Shown here: one piece after another, positions 36,288 to 46,749 of the stretch
How positions within the stretch are numbered: the first letter of the stretch is position 1
How the letters are laid out: each line of letters begins with the position of its first letter
Source: Moritella sp. JT01
GTDB lineage: Bacteria; Pseudomonadota; Gammaproteobacteria; Enterobacterales; Moritellaceae
Reading direction: 5' to 3'
NCBI RefSeq assembly: GCF_001574435.1
Contig: NZ_LOCN01000002.1
Span: 51,017-111,696 of the forward strand
DNA length: 60,680 nucleotides
Notes under the pieces: model-generated
The model's input: only the letters and a program-made list of their open reading frames with translations
Told to the model about the DNA's origin: nothing
Database searches by the model: none
Program-made: the position numbers and the translations under genes

Positions 36288-39200
36288 TGATCAAGAAAAT
36301 AATTGAATGGTCGATACACAATCGTGTCATGGTATTACTGGCGACTTTGGTCGTCCTTATCTACGGTAGTTTTGTGATCAAAAATACCCCGATTGATGCT
36401 ATCCCAGATCTCTCTGATGTACAGGTTATCATTAAAACCAGTTATCCAGGGCAAGCACCACAAGTTGTTGAAGATCAAGTCACCTACCCACTGACGACGG
36501 CGATGTTATCGGTGCCGGGCGCCAAAACAGTGCGCGGTTACTCTTTCTTTGGTGACTCTTATGTTTACGTTATCTTTGATGATGGTACTGACATGTACTG
36601 GGCTCGCTCGCGTGTTTTAGAATATTTATCGCAAGTGACTCCGAATCTACCCAGCACTGCAAAACCAGCACTGGGGCCTGATGCAACGGGTGTGGGTTGG
36701 GTATATTCGTACGCACTAACCGATACCAGTGGTAATCACGATCTAAGCCAACTTCGCAGTATTCAAGATTGGTTTTTAAAATATGAATTACAGACCGTAC
36801 CCGGTGTATCGGAAGTCGCGACTGTCGGGGGTATGGTTAAGCAATATCAGATCAGTGTGAACCCTGATAAGCTGCGCAGTTACCAGATCCCATTATCATT
36901 AATCACGAATGCGATTAAACGCGGTAATCAGGAAGCGGGAGCCAGCGTCATCGAAATGGCGGAAGCCGAATACATGGTGCGTGCAAATGGTTATATCAGC
37001 TCAATCGATGACTTGAAAAACATCCCCTTAAAACTCAGTAATACCGGCACACCTTTATTACTCGGTGATGTCGCTGATATTGTACTAGGCCCACAAATGC
37101 GTCGTGGCGTTTCCGAACTAAACGGTGAAGGCGAAGTGGTTGGTGGTATTATTGTCATGCGCTACAGCGAAAATGCCCGTGACGTTATTGCCGCAGTCAA
37201 AGACAAACTACAAACATTACAAGCCTCGTTACCGGAAGGTGTTGAAATTGTTCCTACCTATGATCGTTCAACATTAATCGACAATGCGGTCGAAAATCTT
37301 TACCTGAAATTATTGGAAGAATTTCTTGTCGTTATTGTGGTTTGCGCATTATTCCTATTCCATATTCGCAGCTCATTAGTCGTATTAGTCAGTTTACCCA
37401 TCGGTATTCTGGTGGCCTTCATCGTAATGTCATGGCAAGGCATCAATGCCAATATCATGTCTCTAGGTGGGATCGCGATAGCCATTGGCGCGATGGTCGA
37501 TGGGGCAATTGTGATGGTCGAAAACGTCCATAAACATATTGAGAAAACCCCGTTAACGGATAAAAACCGTTGGCAGATCATCAGTAAAGCGGCTTCAGAA
37601 GTCGGTCCGGCATTATTTTTTTCGTTACTGATTATTACTTTCAGCTTTGTCCCCGTGTTCGTACTGGAAGGCCAAGAAGGTAAAATGTTTGCCCCGCTCG
37701 CCTTTACTAAAACTTATGCGATGGCGGCATCAGCTGGACTCGCAGTTACCTTAGTACCAATTTTAATGGGCTACTTTATTCGCGGTAAGGTTTTACCTGA
37801 ACATAAAAACCCAATCAACCGCGGTTTAATCGCATTATACCGTCCGGCATTGGCATTCTCTCTCAAAGCGCCAGTACTACTACTTTGTATCGTTATTGGC
37901 CTTGTCGCTGTCGGTTTTTATCCTGTAAATAAGATCGGTAGTGAATTTATTCCGCCGCTTGATGAAGGTGATCTCATGTATATGCCAACCACTTACCCTG
38001 GCATCAGCATAGGTAAAGCCAGAGAGTTATTACAGCAAACCAATAAGTTAATCAAAACCGTGCCCGAAGTAGAACGCGTATGGGGTAAAGCAGGTCGCGC
38101 CGAAACTGCCACCGATGCAGCACCATTAACCATGATTGAAACGTTCATCACTTTAAAACCGAAAGCCGAATGGCGAGAAGGGGTTACCTCTGAGAGTATA
38201 CGTCAAGAACTTGATAAATTAGTCCAATTTCCGGGCTTAACCAACGCTTGGGTAATGCCAATCAAAACCCGTATTGATATGTTAGCCACAGGCATCAAAA
38301 CGCCGATTGGTATCAAGATCGCGGGTGAAAAACTTGCTGAGATTGAAAAAATTGGTAAACAGATAGAAAAAATCTTACTTAACGTACCCGGTACCGCATC
38401 CGCTTATGCTGAACGTGTTGTTGGCGGACGTTATGTGAAAATTGATATCGAGCGTGAAAAAGCGGCGCGCTATGGGCTGAATATTGCGGATGTACAAGAA
38501 GTCATATCCACAGCAGTAGGCGGTGTTAACGTCACTCAAACCATTGAAGGATTAGAGCGTTACCCGGTAAATATTCGTTACCCTCAATCTTATCGAGACA
38601 GTATTGAGCAAATTAAATTATTACCACTGATAACACCATTAGGTGCAAGAATCGCCTTAGGTGATGTCGCAAACATCTACGTCGAAGACGGTGCTCCGAT
38701 GATCAAAACCGAAAATGCCCGCCCTAATGGTTGGATTTATGTGGACATTGAAGGCCGAGATCTCGGCTCTTATGTAGTCGATGCCCAGCAAGCTGTAGCC
38801 GAGCAATTAGTATTACCCGCAGGGTATTCAATTACCTGGTCGGGACAATACGAATATATGCAACGTGCCAAAGAGACCCTATCTGTGGTGATCCCAGCAA
38901 CGCTCGCGATTATCGTATTATTACTGTATCTCGCCTTTAGACGTGTGGGTGAAGTATTACTGATCCTCGGTACACTGCCATTAGCCATGATTGGTGGTAT
39001 CTGGTTATTATATTTACTCGACTACAATTTCTCGATCGCCGTCGGTGTTGGTTTTATCGCCCTAGCTGGTGTATCTGTCGAAATCGGCGTAATAATGCTT
39101 GTTTATTTAAACCAATCGTTAGCAAGCGCACAAGCGGCAGGTAATTTCACCAAAGCCAAATTACAGCAGGCGGTGATGGATGGTGCAGGCTTACGTGTTC

Positions 39201-39433
39201 GCCCAATTATGATGACAGTAGCAACCGTGATCATCGGCTTAATCCCCATTATGTATGGGGACGGTACGGGTTCACAGATAATGCAACGCATTGCCGCACC
39301 TATGATTGGAGGCATGGCATCAGCGATCATTCTGACACTATTAGTATTACCTGCGTCTTTCTATTTGTGGAAATCAATCAGCTTAAAGTCCCAGATGATT
39401 GATGAGCAAAATGTAATCAGCGCGAATAAATAA
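36287..39433 (+). CDS. cusA: Copper/silver RND efflux pump CusA
   Basis: A 1048-residue heavy-metal RND transporter (HME family). Twelve transmembrane helices; DAIPDLSDVQVIIKTSYPGQAPQVVEDQVTYPL near the start is HME-specific. Met616 (PLTMIET) and Met665 (RIDMLATG) align with the Met residues that bind Cu(I)/Ag(I) in E. coli CusA. The GGIAIAIGAMVDGAIVMVEN stretch (TM4) contains the proton-relay Asp. Normal length. The three pump genes are contiguous. Confidence 0.96.
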   Translation: MIKKIIEWSIHNRVMVLLATLVVLIYGSFVIKNTPIDAIPDLSDVQVIIKTSYPGQAPQVVEDQVTYPLTTAMLSVPGAKTVRGYSFFGDSYVYVIFDDGTDMYWARSRVLEYLSQVTPNLPSTAKPALGPDATGVGWVYSYALTDTSGNHDLSQLRSIQDWFLKYELQTVPGVSEVATVGGMVKQYQISVNPDKLRSYQIPLSLITNAIKRGNQEAGASVIEMAEAEYMVRANGYISSIDDLKNIPLKLSNTGTPLLLGDVADIVLGPQMRRGVSELNGEGEVVGGIIVMRYSENARDVIAAVKDKLQTLQASLPEGVEIVPTYDRSTLIDNAVENLYLKLLEEFLVVIVVCALFLFHIRSSLVVLVSLPIGILVAFIVMSWQGINANIMSLGGIAIAIGAMVDGAIVMVENVHKHIEKTPLTDKNRWQIISKAASEVGPALFFSLLIITFSFVPVFVLEGQEGKMFAPLAFTKTYAMAASAGLAVTLVPILMGYFIRGKVLPEHKNPINRGLIALYRPALAFSLKAPVLLLCIVIGLVAVGFYPVNKIGSEFIPPLDEGDLMYMPTTYPGISIGKARELLQQTNKLIKTVPEVERVWGKAGRAETATDAAPLTMIETFITLKPKAEWREGVTSESIRQELDKLVQFPGLTNAWVMPIKTRIDMLATGIKTPIGIKIAGEKLAEIEKIGKQIEKILLNVPGTASAYAERVVGGRYVKIDIEREKAARYGLNIADVQEVISTAVGGVNVTQTIEGLERYPVNIRYPQSYRDSIEQIKLLPLITPLGARIALGDVANIYVEDGAPMIKTENARPNGWIYVDIEGRDLGSYVVDAQQAVAEQLVLPAGYSITWSGQYEYMQRAKETLSVVIPATLAIIVLLLYLAFRRVGEVLLILGTLPLAMIGGIWLLYLLDYNFSIAVGVGFIALAGVSVEIGVIMLVYLNQSLASAQAAGNFTKAKLQQAVMDGAGLRVRPIMMTVATVIIGLIPIMYGDGTGSQIMQRIAAPMIGGMASAIILTLLVLPASFYLWKSISLKSQMIDEQNVISANK

Positions 39434-39454
39434 ATATATTAAGGAAGCAAAATA

Positions 39455-40039
39455 ATGTTTAAAAAAATCACAATAGCAATCGCACTTAGCGCCGCCCTCA
39501 GTTCACCAGCGTTTGCCCACGGCGATGAGGATGGTCACTGTGAAGATACCCAACTGGGCAGTGTCATGACAGAAATGAGTGATGATTTAAAAGCCTATGT
39601 CGGCGCCTTTAAACGTAATGACCAAGCTGCAATGCAAGCTCAGCTAACCAAATTATTGGCGAGCAGTGCTAAAGCGAAAGATGAAATACCATTAAAACTG
39701 CAGCAAGGCATGCCCACTATGAAAAATATGGACCACAACAACATGGCTAATATGAAAGGCATGGAAGGTATGGACCACAGCAAAATGGCGAATATGAAAG
39801 ACATGGAAGGTATGGACCACAGAAAAATGGCAAATATGAAAGACATGAAAGGTATGAAAGGTATGGTTCATAGTACGCATATGCAACATATGGCTTATCA
39901 GCAAGGTATGGAAAAATTAACGCACCTTTTTAACCAGTTGCAAAAGGCAACATCAAAAGGTGAAGTTAAAACAGTCCTTGGTAGTATTAAACAACACATC
40001 AAAAAAAGTCATAAAGCATTCCGCCTTAATTGTGACTAG
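39455..40039 (+). CDS. Periplasmic Met/His-rich protein, cytochrome b562-like helices with a metal-binding insert
   Basis: A 194-residue exported protein (signal peptide to AFA). The flanks (SVMTEMSDDLKAYVGAFKRND and MEKLTHLFNQLQKATSKGEVKTVLGSIKQHIKKSHKAF) look like the helices of the cytochrome b562 family. Between them lie three exact 14-residue repeats of the type MDHSKMANMKDMEG (DNA 39728-39853, 3 x 42 bp), followed by MKGMVHSTHMQHM. MxxM and HxxM patterns suit Cu(I)/Ag(I). Last gene of the copper operon. Likely a periplasmic copper chaperone or buffer; heme binding is doubtful. Confidence 0.65.
   Translation: MFKKITIAIALSAALSSPAFAHGDEDGHCEDTQLGSVMTEMSDDLKAYVGAFKRNDQAAMQAQLTKLLASSAKAKDEIPLKLQQGMPTMKNMDHNNMANMKGMEGMDHSKMANMKDMEGMDHRKMANMKDMKGMKGMVHSTHMQHMAYQQGMEKLTHLFNQLQKATSKGEVKTVLGSIKQHIKKSHKAFRLNCD
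39728..39853 (+). repeat. Three tandem 42-bp coding repeats in the Met-rich protein
   Basis: Units begin at 39728, 39770 and 39812, each ATGGACCACA..., encoding MDHxxMANMKxMxG. Confidence 0.9.
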
Positions 40040-40061
40040 TTAATCATCATTAATTTATTAA

Positions 40062-40084
40062 GCTGCAGTAGTACACGCTGCAGC
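40062..40084 (+). terminator. Possible transcription end of the copper operon
   Basis: Stem GCTGCAG/CTGCAGC with a 9-base loop, but no T run after it; weak evidence. Confidence 0.3.
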
Positions 40085-40241
40085 CAATAACCCACAATAT
40101 AAATCATTATCTTAACCTCCCCCTTACTTAACTAGCACACCTACGCCCTCTGAATAACGTACTATTTAGACCCAATTATGTACGTTATCGCATGCTTAAA
40201 TAAGGTGTATTATTTACAAATAAGCCCACCTTAGATCAACT

Positions 40242-40264
40242 ATTAACGGATTAAATCTGTTAAT
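40242..40264. promoter_or_regulatory. Palindromic operator-like site before hemC
   Basis: A 23-bp near-perfect palindrome (ATTAAC-G-GATT-A-AATC-T-GTTAAT), 32 bp before the hemC ATG. The regulator is unknown. Confidence 0.45.
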
Positions 40265-40296
40265 ATTTAGCTAATCTAGTTAAATTTGGAAATACA

Positions 40297-41235
40297 ATGG
40301 CTACTGAAACACTAAGAATTGCAACCCGTAAAAGCCCATTAGCAATGTGGCAAGCTGAATATGTAAAAGCACGTCTAGAAGCAATTCATCAAAACCTTAC
40401 CGTTGAATTAATCCCAATGGTAACCAAGGGTGACATCATTTTAGATACGCCTTTAGCAAAAGTGGGTGGTAAGGGTCTTTTTGTAAAAGAACTAGAAATA
40501 GCAATGCTTGAAGATCGCGCCGATATCGCCGTGCATTCAATGAAAGATGTACCAGTTGCATTTCCAGAAGGTTTAGGCTTAGAAGTAATTTGTGAACGTG
40601 AAGACCCACGTGATGCATTTGTTTCAAATACTTACCGTCAGATCGAAGAATTACCACCAGGTGCAATCGTTGGTACATGTAGCTTACGACGTGAATGCCA
40701 ACTAAGTGAAGCACGTCCAGATTTAAAAATAATGAACTTACGAGGCAACGTTAACACGCGTTTAAACAAGCTTGATAACAAAGATTATGATGCGATTATT
40801 TTAGCTGCCGCAGGCCTAAAGCGCCTAGATATGGAATACCGTATTGCGAGTTATATTGAACCAGAGCAAAGTCTTCCCGCTGTTGGTCAAGGTGCTGTCG
40901 GCATTGAATGTCGCGTTGATGATGAACGTGTAAAAGCAATCCTAGCCCCTTTAAATGATGCTTTAACCAGTGACAGGGTCATGGCAGAACGTTCTATGAA
41001 CCTCGCACTTGAAGGTGGTTGCCAGGTACCCATCGGTAGCTACGCACTAATCGACGGTGATGAGCTATGGTTACGTGGACTTGTTGGTAAACCAGACGGT
41101 ACTAAAGTCATTCGCGCAGAAATCCGTGGTGACCGTAAAAATGCACGCCAGCTGGGACTCACACTTGCAGATAAATTACTGGCACAAGGTGCAAAAGAAA
41201 TTTTAGCGGCTGTTTATAATAACGCAGACGCATGA
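40297..41235 (+). CDS. hemC: Porphobilinogen deaminase
   Basis: A 312-residue enzyme that polymerises four porphobilinogens to hydroxymethylbilane. Signatures include [25 protein letters not shown] and the cofactor-binding Cys in EGGCQVPIG (about residue 242). First gene of hemCDXY; its last codons overlap hemD by 4 bases. Confidence 0.98.
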   Translation: MATETLRIATRKSPLAMWQAEYVKARLEAIHQNLTVELIPMVTKGDIILDTPLAKVGGKGLFVKELEIAMLEDRADIAVHSMKDVPVAFPEGLGLEVICEREDPRDAFVSNTYRQIEELPPGAIVGTCSLRRECQLSEARPDLKIMNLRGNVNTRLNKLDNKDYDAIILAAAGLKRLDMEYRIASYIEPEQSLPAVGQGAVGIECRVDDERVKAILAPLNDALTSDRVMAERSMNLALEGGCQVPIGSYALIDGDELWLRGLVGKPDGTKVIRAEIRGDRKNARQLGLTLADKLLAQGAKEILAAVYNNADA

Positions 41236-41999
41236 AAATCAGGGCGCTAATCACTCGCCCTCGCGTTAAAGGCGAGCAACTCGCTCGTCAAATTGAGGCA
41301 GCTAATGGGGCTGCCTTATGTTGTCCGTTTATCGATATATCCGCAGGACAGCAATTTAATAAAGTTAGTTCATTACTGGAAAAATTACAGCCTGATGACT
41401 ATATTATTGCCATAAGCGATAATGCTGTAAATTATGCTCATCGCAGTTTAATACAAGAAAATAAAATTTGGCCACAGCATATAAATTACATTGCAGTAGG
41501 TCCAACAACAGCACTACGCTGGCAAAAATACGGTGTAAATCACGCCAAAATACCCCAAACACATGATAGCGAAGGGGTGTTAAAACTACTTACTAATACG
41601 GCAGTAGAACACAAAAACATTGTTATTCTACGCGGTAATGGGGGCCGGGAGACGATGGCAGAAGATCTAATAAAACGCTCGGCTAACGTGACATATTGTG
41701 AAGTTTATCAACGATCTTCCCCCTACTACGAACCCGAGTTGTTGATTAATAAGTGGCAACAATTCGCCATTAATAGTGTTATTATCACTAGCGGTGAGAT
41801 TCTGGGTAACCTAATAAAAACGATACCCTACACAGCGTTACCTTGGGTACTAAACTTGCACTTTATTGTTCCTAGCCAACGAATAGCAGCACTTGCTCAT
41901 GCGTTAGGAATAGAACACGTCACCATTGCTAGTGGTGCATCAAATAATTCATTATTTAATGCTGTTAAGCAATTGGATATGCAGATAGGAATAAGCTAA
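41232..41999 (+). CDS. hemD: Uroporphyrinogen-III synthase
   Basis: A 255-residue enzyme closing hydroxymethylbilane into uroporphyrinogen [17 protein letters not shown] at the start, [13 protein letters not shown] and [11 protein letters not shown] are weakly conserved family blocks; position after hemC supports it. Confidence 0.93.
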   Translation: MKIRALITRPRVKGEQLARQIEAANGAALCCPFIDISAGQQFNKVSSLLEKLQPDDYIIAISDNAVNYAHRSLIQENKIWPQHINYIAVGPTTALRWQKYGVNHAKIPQTHDSEGVLKLLTNTAVEHKNIVILRGNGGRETMAEDLIKRSANVTYCEVYQRSSPYYEPELLINKWQQFAINSVIITSGEILGNLIKTIPYTALPWVLNLHFIVPSQRIAALAHALGIEHVTIASGASNNSLFNAVKQLDMQIGIS

Positions 42000-43139
42000 A
42001 TGACAGACAATAAAAAAAACAGTCAAAATGCCAATACCAAAACAACCAACAAAGGCATTGTTGATTCATCAGATACGATTACAACGGAAGGTAAGCCAGC
42101 AAGTAAAGCGGGTATTGTCACTGGTGCGGTGGCGATCCTGTTAACGCTAGGCCTTAGCGCAGGTCTCTATTATCATAGCCATCAGCAAAACCAACTACAG
42201 CAACAAGTGCTAACAAAATTACAAGCACAATTGCAAGATCAAAAAAACGCACAGCAATCATCACGTCAGCAGCTAAGCGAAGACAAAAAAGCTGTAGCCA
42301 GCCAATTAAAGCAAACGGCGCAACAACTTAGCCAGATCCAAGACAGTGAAAAGCTAACCGCGGCACAACTCGAAACCGTACAACTGGCGGTCGCGAACCT
42401 TAAAATGCGTAATCCCAATGAATGGATGCTCGCAGAAGCGGAATACTTAATTCGTATGGCGGGCCGTAAAATAGCGCTAGAACAAGATATTGATACCAGC
42501 TTAGCCTTATTATCATCTGCCAGTCGTCGTTTAACACAATTAAATGATCCGAGCTTATTACCACTACGCAAAGTGATTGAACAAGATATTGCCACACTGA
42601 CTAAATTACCGCGTATTGATCATGATGGTTTAGCACTGAAACTCGCGATTCAAATAGAAGAAGTGGATAATCTCGTATTAGCAGGCCTTACTCGTCCTGA
42701 TGTCGTGAAAAAAAACAGTACATTATCAAGTAATAGTTCAGACTGGAAAGCGAATCTCACTAAGTCATGGCAATCTTTCAGCGATAACTTTATCACGATC
42801 CGTCGCCAAGATAATTCAGTTGACGCCCTGTTATCACCACAAGCAGCTTGGTATTTGACTGAAAACTTAAAAACACAACTGTTACAAGCAGAACTCGCAA
42901 TATATCGTCACGATCAAGCTAAATTCAAGCATGCACTGAAAACAGCAAAAACTTGGATTAAGCGTTATTACGATGTAAATCAACCCGCAGCCAAAAGTAT
43001 GCTGGCGAATCTTGATACATTGAGCAAAGCAACGATTACAACAAAATACCCTGCAAAACTAAACAGCGCGGCACTGATCCAGACAACCATCAGAGATCGT
43101 AAAATCAACGGATTAGCCAATAGCACAAGCACAAAATAA
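42000..43139 (+). CDS. hemX: HemX membrane protein
   Basis: A 379-residue inner-membrane protein: one transmembrane helix (about residues 38-58, GIVTGAVAILLTLGLSAGLYY), then a Gln-rich coiled coil (60-125) and a helical domain with WMLAEAEYLIRMAGRKIALEQD, the HemX signature. Once called a uroporphyrinogen methyltransferase, but it lacks that fold; role unclear. Starts directly after hemD. Confidence 0.92.
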   Translation: MTDNKKNSQNANTKTTNKGIVDSSDTITTEGKPASKAGIVTGAVAILLTLGLSAGLYYHSHQQNQLQQQVLTKLQAQLQDQKNAQQSSRQQLSEDKKAVASQLKQTAQQLSQIQDSEKLTAAQLETVQLAVANLKMRNPNEWMLAEAEYLIRMAGRKIALEQDIDTSLALLSSASRRLTQLNDPSLLPLRKVIEQDIATLTKLPRIDHDGLALKLAIQIEEVDNLVLAGLTRPDVVKKNSTLSSNSSDWKANLTKSWQSFSDNFITIRRQDNSVDALLSPQAAWYLTENLKTQLLQAELAIYRHDQAKFKHALKTAKTWIKRYYDVNQPAAKSMLANLDTLSKATITTKYPAKLNSAALIQTTIRDRKINGLANSTSTK

Positions 43140-43154
43140 ACGGAGGCAGATAAA

Positions 43155-44327
43155 ATGGTTAGATTTATAGTATTAATCGCGCTGCTTCTTGCAGGTGCAA
43201 TCGGTGCCCCATATTTAATGGGCAATAAAGGTTATGTCATGATTGCAGCCGGCGATTACGTCATCGATGCAACAGTCAGTAGTGCCGTAGTGATGGTGAT
43301 TGCTTTCTACTTTACTTTATTAGGGTTTGAAGCATTAATCAATAAACTGACTTACAGCCTAGGTTGGTTTAATCGCTATCATCAAGCTCGCGCTAAAATA
43401 CAAACAGAAAAAGGCATCTTAGCATTAGCCAGTGGTGACTTTAAAAAAGCAGAAACGTTAACTTTAAAAGCAGCCAAAAAAGCACAAGTACCCGTGTTAA
43501 ATTACCTTGCCGCAGCGCAATCTGCACAAGGTCTTGGCAACGAAAAAAAACGTGATGAATATTTATTATTAGCACACAAGAATGCAGATAAAAATATCCT
43601 TGCGGTCGAGATAACACAAGCTAAGTTGCAAATTGAGCAGCAGCAATTTGAACAAGCATTTGCATCACTATCTGCGTTACATGATAAACATCCAAAGCAT
43701 AAAGTAGTGCTAACAATGTTTAAAGCTGTCTGTATTGAAAGAAAAGAATGGGAACAATTACTCACGCTTATTCCAGCATTACAAAAACAAAAATTACTTA
43801 CCTCAGGCGAAGCTGATGAACTACGTAAACATAGTCATTTCCAACATTTAGGTGAAGTAGCCAAACAGCAAGGCAGCACTGGATTACTTGATACCTGGAG
43901 CTCACTACCAAAGAAACTTAAACATGATGGCCGTTATCTAGCAGAAACAGTTAACCTGTTAATAGGACGTAACGACCACCAGTCAGCTTATCTGCTGCTG
44001 ATGGACGCATTAAGTAATGAACTGTATCCAGAACTGATCAGCCTAACACCTAAATTAAACCTTGGTGATTACCATGCGCTCATCGAACGTCTTAAGCGTC
44101 TGCAGAACACGCGTGAAGGCTCAGGTTTATTAGCTGTATGTATTGGTCAATTAATGGTAAAAGAAGGTCGTTGGAGCGAAGCCGTAGAAGAGTTAAGCCA
44201 AGGTATCAGTCAATCACCGTCTACCTCTGCGTACAGTGCTCTAGCACATGCTTACGAAAAATTAGGTCTCGTTAATGATGCAAATGCGACGTATAAAAAA
44301 AGCTTAAGTTACCATCAACAAGCTTAA
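43155..44327 (+). CDS. hemY: HemY TPR-type membrane protein
   Basis: A 390-residue inner-membrane protein with two N-terminal helices and tetratricopeptide-like helical repeats (GDFKKAETLTLKAAKKA, GRWSEAVEELSQGISQS). Proteobacterial HemY; its part in heme synthesis is not settled. Ends the hemCDXY operon. Confidence 0.92.
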   Translation: MVRFIVLIALLLAGAIGAPYLMGNKGYVMIAAGDYVIDATVSSAVVMVIAFYFTLLGFEALINKLTYSLGWFNRYHQARAKIQTEKGILALASGDFKKAETLTLKAAKKAQVPVLNYLAAAQSAQGLGNEKKRDEYLLLAHKNADKNILAVEITQAKLQIEQQQFEQAFASLSALHDKHPKHKVVLTMFKAVCIERKEWEQLLTLIPALQKQKLLTSGEADELRKHSHFQHLGEVAKQQGSTGLLDTWSSLPKKLKHDGRYLAETVNLLIGRNDHQSAYLLLMDALSNELYPELISLTPKLNLGDYHALIERLKRLQNTREGSGLLAVCIGQLMVKEGRWSEAVEELSQGISQSPSTSAYSALAHAYEKLGLVNDANATYKKSLSYHQQA

Positions 44328-44370
44328 TCGTACAACTCACAACTAAGCCAGTATCATATTCAAAATAATA

Positions 44371-44400
44371 AAAAGCCGTAACATCTGTTACGGCTTTTTT
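44371..44400. terminator. Bidirectional terminator between hemY and fre
   Basis: Stem AAAAGCCGTAACA / TGTTACGGCTTTT, loop TC, T run on both strands. Confidence 0.93.
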
Positions 44401-44423
44401 AATCCGAATACATTCATTATCAA

Positions 44424-45113
44424 TTAAATGAATTCAAATGCATCGCCATATAAATGTTCTTTGACGCCTAGCGGTGCAAAGTCAGTTCGCGCTGCACCAG
44501 CCATTTCAAAACGACCAGCAATATAAACATCACATGCCGCTAAATCAGCAACATCTTCCATCACTACTTTATGCACCTGCCCAACTTTACCAGACCATTG
44601 CTCTGGAGCGGTTTCGACAACAGGAATGAAAGTCACCTGTGGATGCGCATCAGCTAATTCTTGTGCCAACGAAAATGCATATAAATGCGATGCTTCACGC
44701 GCACCCCAATATAATGAAATAGGACGTTGATTAACTTCTACCGCACGCTCTAGAATAGATTTTGTGTAAGAAAAACCAGTGCCGCCTGCAATTAATACCA
44801 AAGGACGCTCAGACTCTTCTCTTAGACCAGCATTACCACCTGGCAGTTCAACTTCGATAGTGCCTGATTTTAGTCTTTCCACGACTTGCATTGCATACGA
44901 ATTTTGTTCTGATGCACCAATATGCAATTCTAAAATATCATCATTACTCGGATTTGAAGCAATAGAAAATGGGCGCTTGTCGTCTTCGGCCATGACCACC
45001 ATTAGATATTGCCCAGCCTGGAACTCAACTTTTTGTTCTGGCTTTAACTTCACGTTAAATACAGTCTCTGTATACGACTCTAACAATGTCACTTCACACT
45101 TAATTCTTAACAT
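44424..45113 (-). CDS. fre: NAD(P)H-flavin reductase
   Basis: A 229-residue ferredoxin-reductase-fold enzyme reducing free flavins with NAD(P)H. RPFSIASNP (flavin site), LHIGASEQNSYA, LIAGGTGFSY (nucleotide site) and YIAGRFEMA match E. coli Fre, including the GDAFEFI end. ATG at 45113 has AAGGG upstream and matches the E. coli start; the frame is open to 45143. Reduced FMN feeds prenylation for UbiD, its upstream neighbour. Confidence 0.95.
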   Translation of the reverse strand: MLRIKCEVTLLESYTETVFNVKLKPEQKVEFQAGQYLMVVMAEDDKRPFSIASNPSNDDILELHIGASEQNSYAMQVVERLKSGTIEVELPGGNAGLREESERPLVLIAGGTGFSYTKSILERAVEVNQRPISLYWGAREASHLYAFSLAQELADAHPQVTFIPVVETAPEQWSGKVGQVHKVVMEDVADLAACDVYIAGRFEMAGAARTDFAPLGVKEHLYGDAFEFI

Positions 45114-45174
45114 ACGTTCCCTTTCAATCTCAATCTCTGACAAGCTCGAATTTTTATGATCTAGCTCATTTATA

Positions 45175-46641
45175 TCACAAAATCCCTAATTCGTCCCATA
45201 AATCATCGACTCGCTGCTTAACCTTCTCATCCATCACAATTGGTTCGCCCCATTCGCGATCTGTCTCACCAGGCCATTTATTGGTTGCATCCATACCCAT
45301 TTTTGAGCCAAGACCCGATACCGGTGATGCAAAATCAAGGTAATCAATTGGTGTATTCTCAATCAGCGTGGTATCACGCGCAGGATCCATGCGAGTGGTA
45401 ATTGCCCAAATCACATCATTCCAATCGCGCGCATTAATATCATCATCACAGACAATCACAAATTTGGTATACATGAACTGACGTAAGAAAGACCACACCC
45501 CCAGCATCACGCGTTTCGCATGGCCTGGATATTGTTTTTTAATTGTCACGATCGCCATGCGATAAGAGCAACCTTCAGGCGGTAAATAAAAATCAACAAT
45601 TTCAGGATACTGCTTTTGTAAAATAGGCACAAAGACTTCATTCAACGCCACACCCAGTACCGCAGGTTCATCTGCAGGACGGCCTGTATAGGTCGAATGA
45701 TAAATGGCATCTTTACGCATCGTAATATGCGTCACCGTAAATACAGGAAAAGAGTCAGTCTCGTTATAGTAACCAGTATGATCACCATAAGGGCCTTCTT
45801 CTGCCATTTCACCCGGCTTAATGTAACCTTCCAAGATAATTTCAGCGCTAGCAGGCACCTCAAGATCATTGGAAATAGACTTAACGACTTCAGTACGACT
45901 ACCACGTAATAAACCTGCAAAAGCATATTCAGATAACGTATCAGGTACCGGCGTTACGGCTCCTAAAATTGTCGCGGGATCAGCACCTAGTGCCACAGAC
46001 ACAGGGTAGTTTTCACCTGGGTTTAGTTCTTGGAATTCTTTAAAATCCAGCGCACCACCACGATGTGATAACCAACGCATAATTAATTTGTTTTTACTCA
46101 ACACTTGCTGACGGTAAATACCTAAATTCTGACGTTTTTTATAAGGACCTTGGGTGATCGTTAAACCCCAAGTAATTAATGGGGCAACGTCTCCAGGCCA
46201 GCAATGCTGAATAGGGATCTGACTTAAATCAACATCATCGCCTGTTAGCACTATCTCTTGGCAAGGTGCTTTACGCAGTCTTTTAGTGGGCATATTCAGT
46301 ACCTGTTTAAATATCGGTACTTTTTCCATTAACTCTTTAAAACCTTTCGGTGGTTCAGGCTCTTTTAAATAAGCTAACCATTCACCCACTTCACGCAGTT
46401 CACTGACGCTTTCACGTCCCATGCCCATAGCGACACGATCAGGGGTACCAAATAGGTTACCCAGCACAGGCATAGTATGACCTTTCGGATTTTCAAATAA
46501 TAATGCCGGACCGCCTGCTTTTAATGTGCGATCGCAAATTTCCGTCATTTCTAGATACGGATCAATTTCTTGATGAATACGTTTTAATTCGCCTTTGCTT
46601 TCAAGTAAGGCAATAAAGTCTCTCAGATCTTTATATTTCAT
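45175..46641 (-). CDS. ubiD: 4-hydroxy-3-polyprenylbenzoate decarboxylase
   Basis: A 488-residue prenyl-FMN-dependent decarboxylase of ubiquinone synthesis. [22 protein letters not shown] at the start and [12 protein letters not shown] (catalytic Glu region) identify it. Followed by fre, the same order as E. coli. I chose the ATG at 46641; the frame opens at 46683 but the longer form has no family match. Confidence 0.96.
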   Translation of the reverse strand: MKYKDLRDFIALLESKGELKRIHQEIDPYLEMTEICDRTLKAGGPALLFENPKGHTMPVLGNLFGTPDRVAMGMGRESVSELREVGEWLAYLKEPEPPKGFKELMEKVPIFKQVLNMPTKRLRKAPCQEIVLTGDDVDLSQIPIQHCWPGDVAPLITWGLTITQGPYKKRQNLGIYRQQVLSKNKLIMRWLSHRGGALDFKEFQELNPGENYPVSVALGADPATILGAVTPVPDTLSEYAFAGLLRGSRTEVVKSISNDLEVPASAEIILEGYIKPGEMAEEGPYGDHTGYYNETDSFPVFTVTHITMRKDAIYHSTYTGRPADEPAVLGVALNEVFVPILQKQYPEIVDFYLPPEGCSYRMAIVTIKKQYPGHAKRVMLGVWSFLRQFMYTKFVIVCDDDINARDWNDVIWAITTRMDPARDTTLIENTPIDYLDFASPVSGLGSKMGMDATNKWPGETDREWGEPIVMDEKVKQRVDDLWDELGIL

Positions 46642-46666
46642 AAACAATTCCACGCTATTTTTTGAA

Positions 46667-46712
46667 AAAAAAACGCCACACACTTGTTATAAAAACAAAA
46701 TATATGGCGTTT
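46667..46712 (-). terminator. Terminator of rho
   Basis: Stem AAACGCCA / TGGCGTTT with an inner TTGTT/AACAA stem, then nine T on the minus strand. Confidence 0.75.
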
Positions 46713-46749
46713 ATTTTAAATATTAATCACAGACAGTTAACTTAAACGA

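Noticed and set aside
39640-39904. Two overlapping minus-strand frames in the Met-rich gene
   Set aside because: Shadows of the 42-bp repeats; the plus-strand product has signal peptide and operon context.
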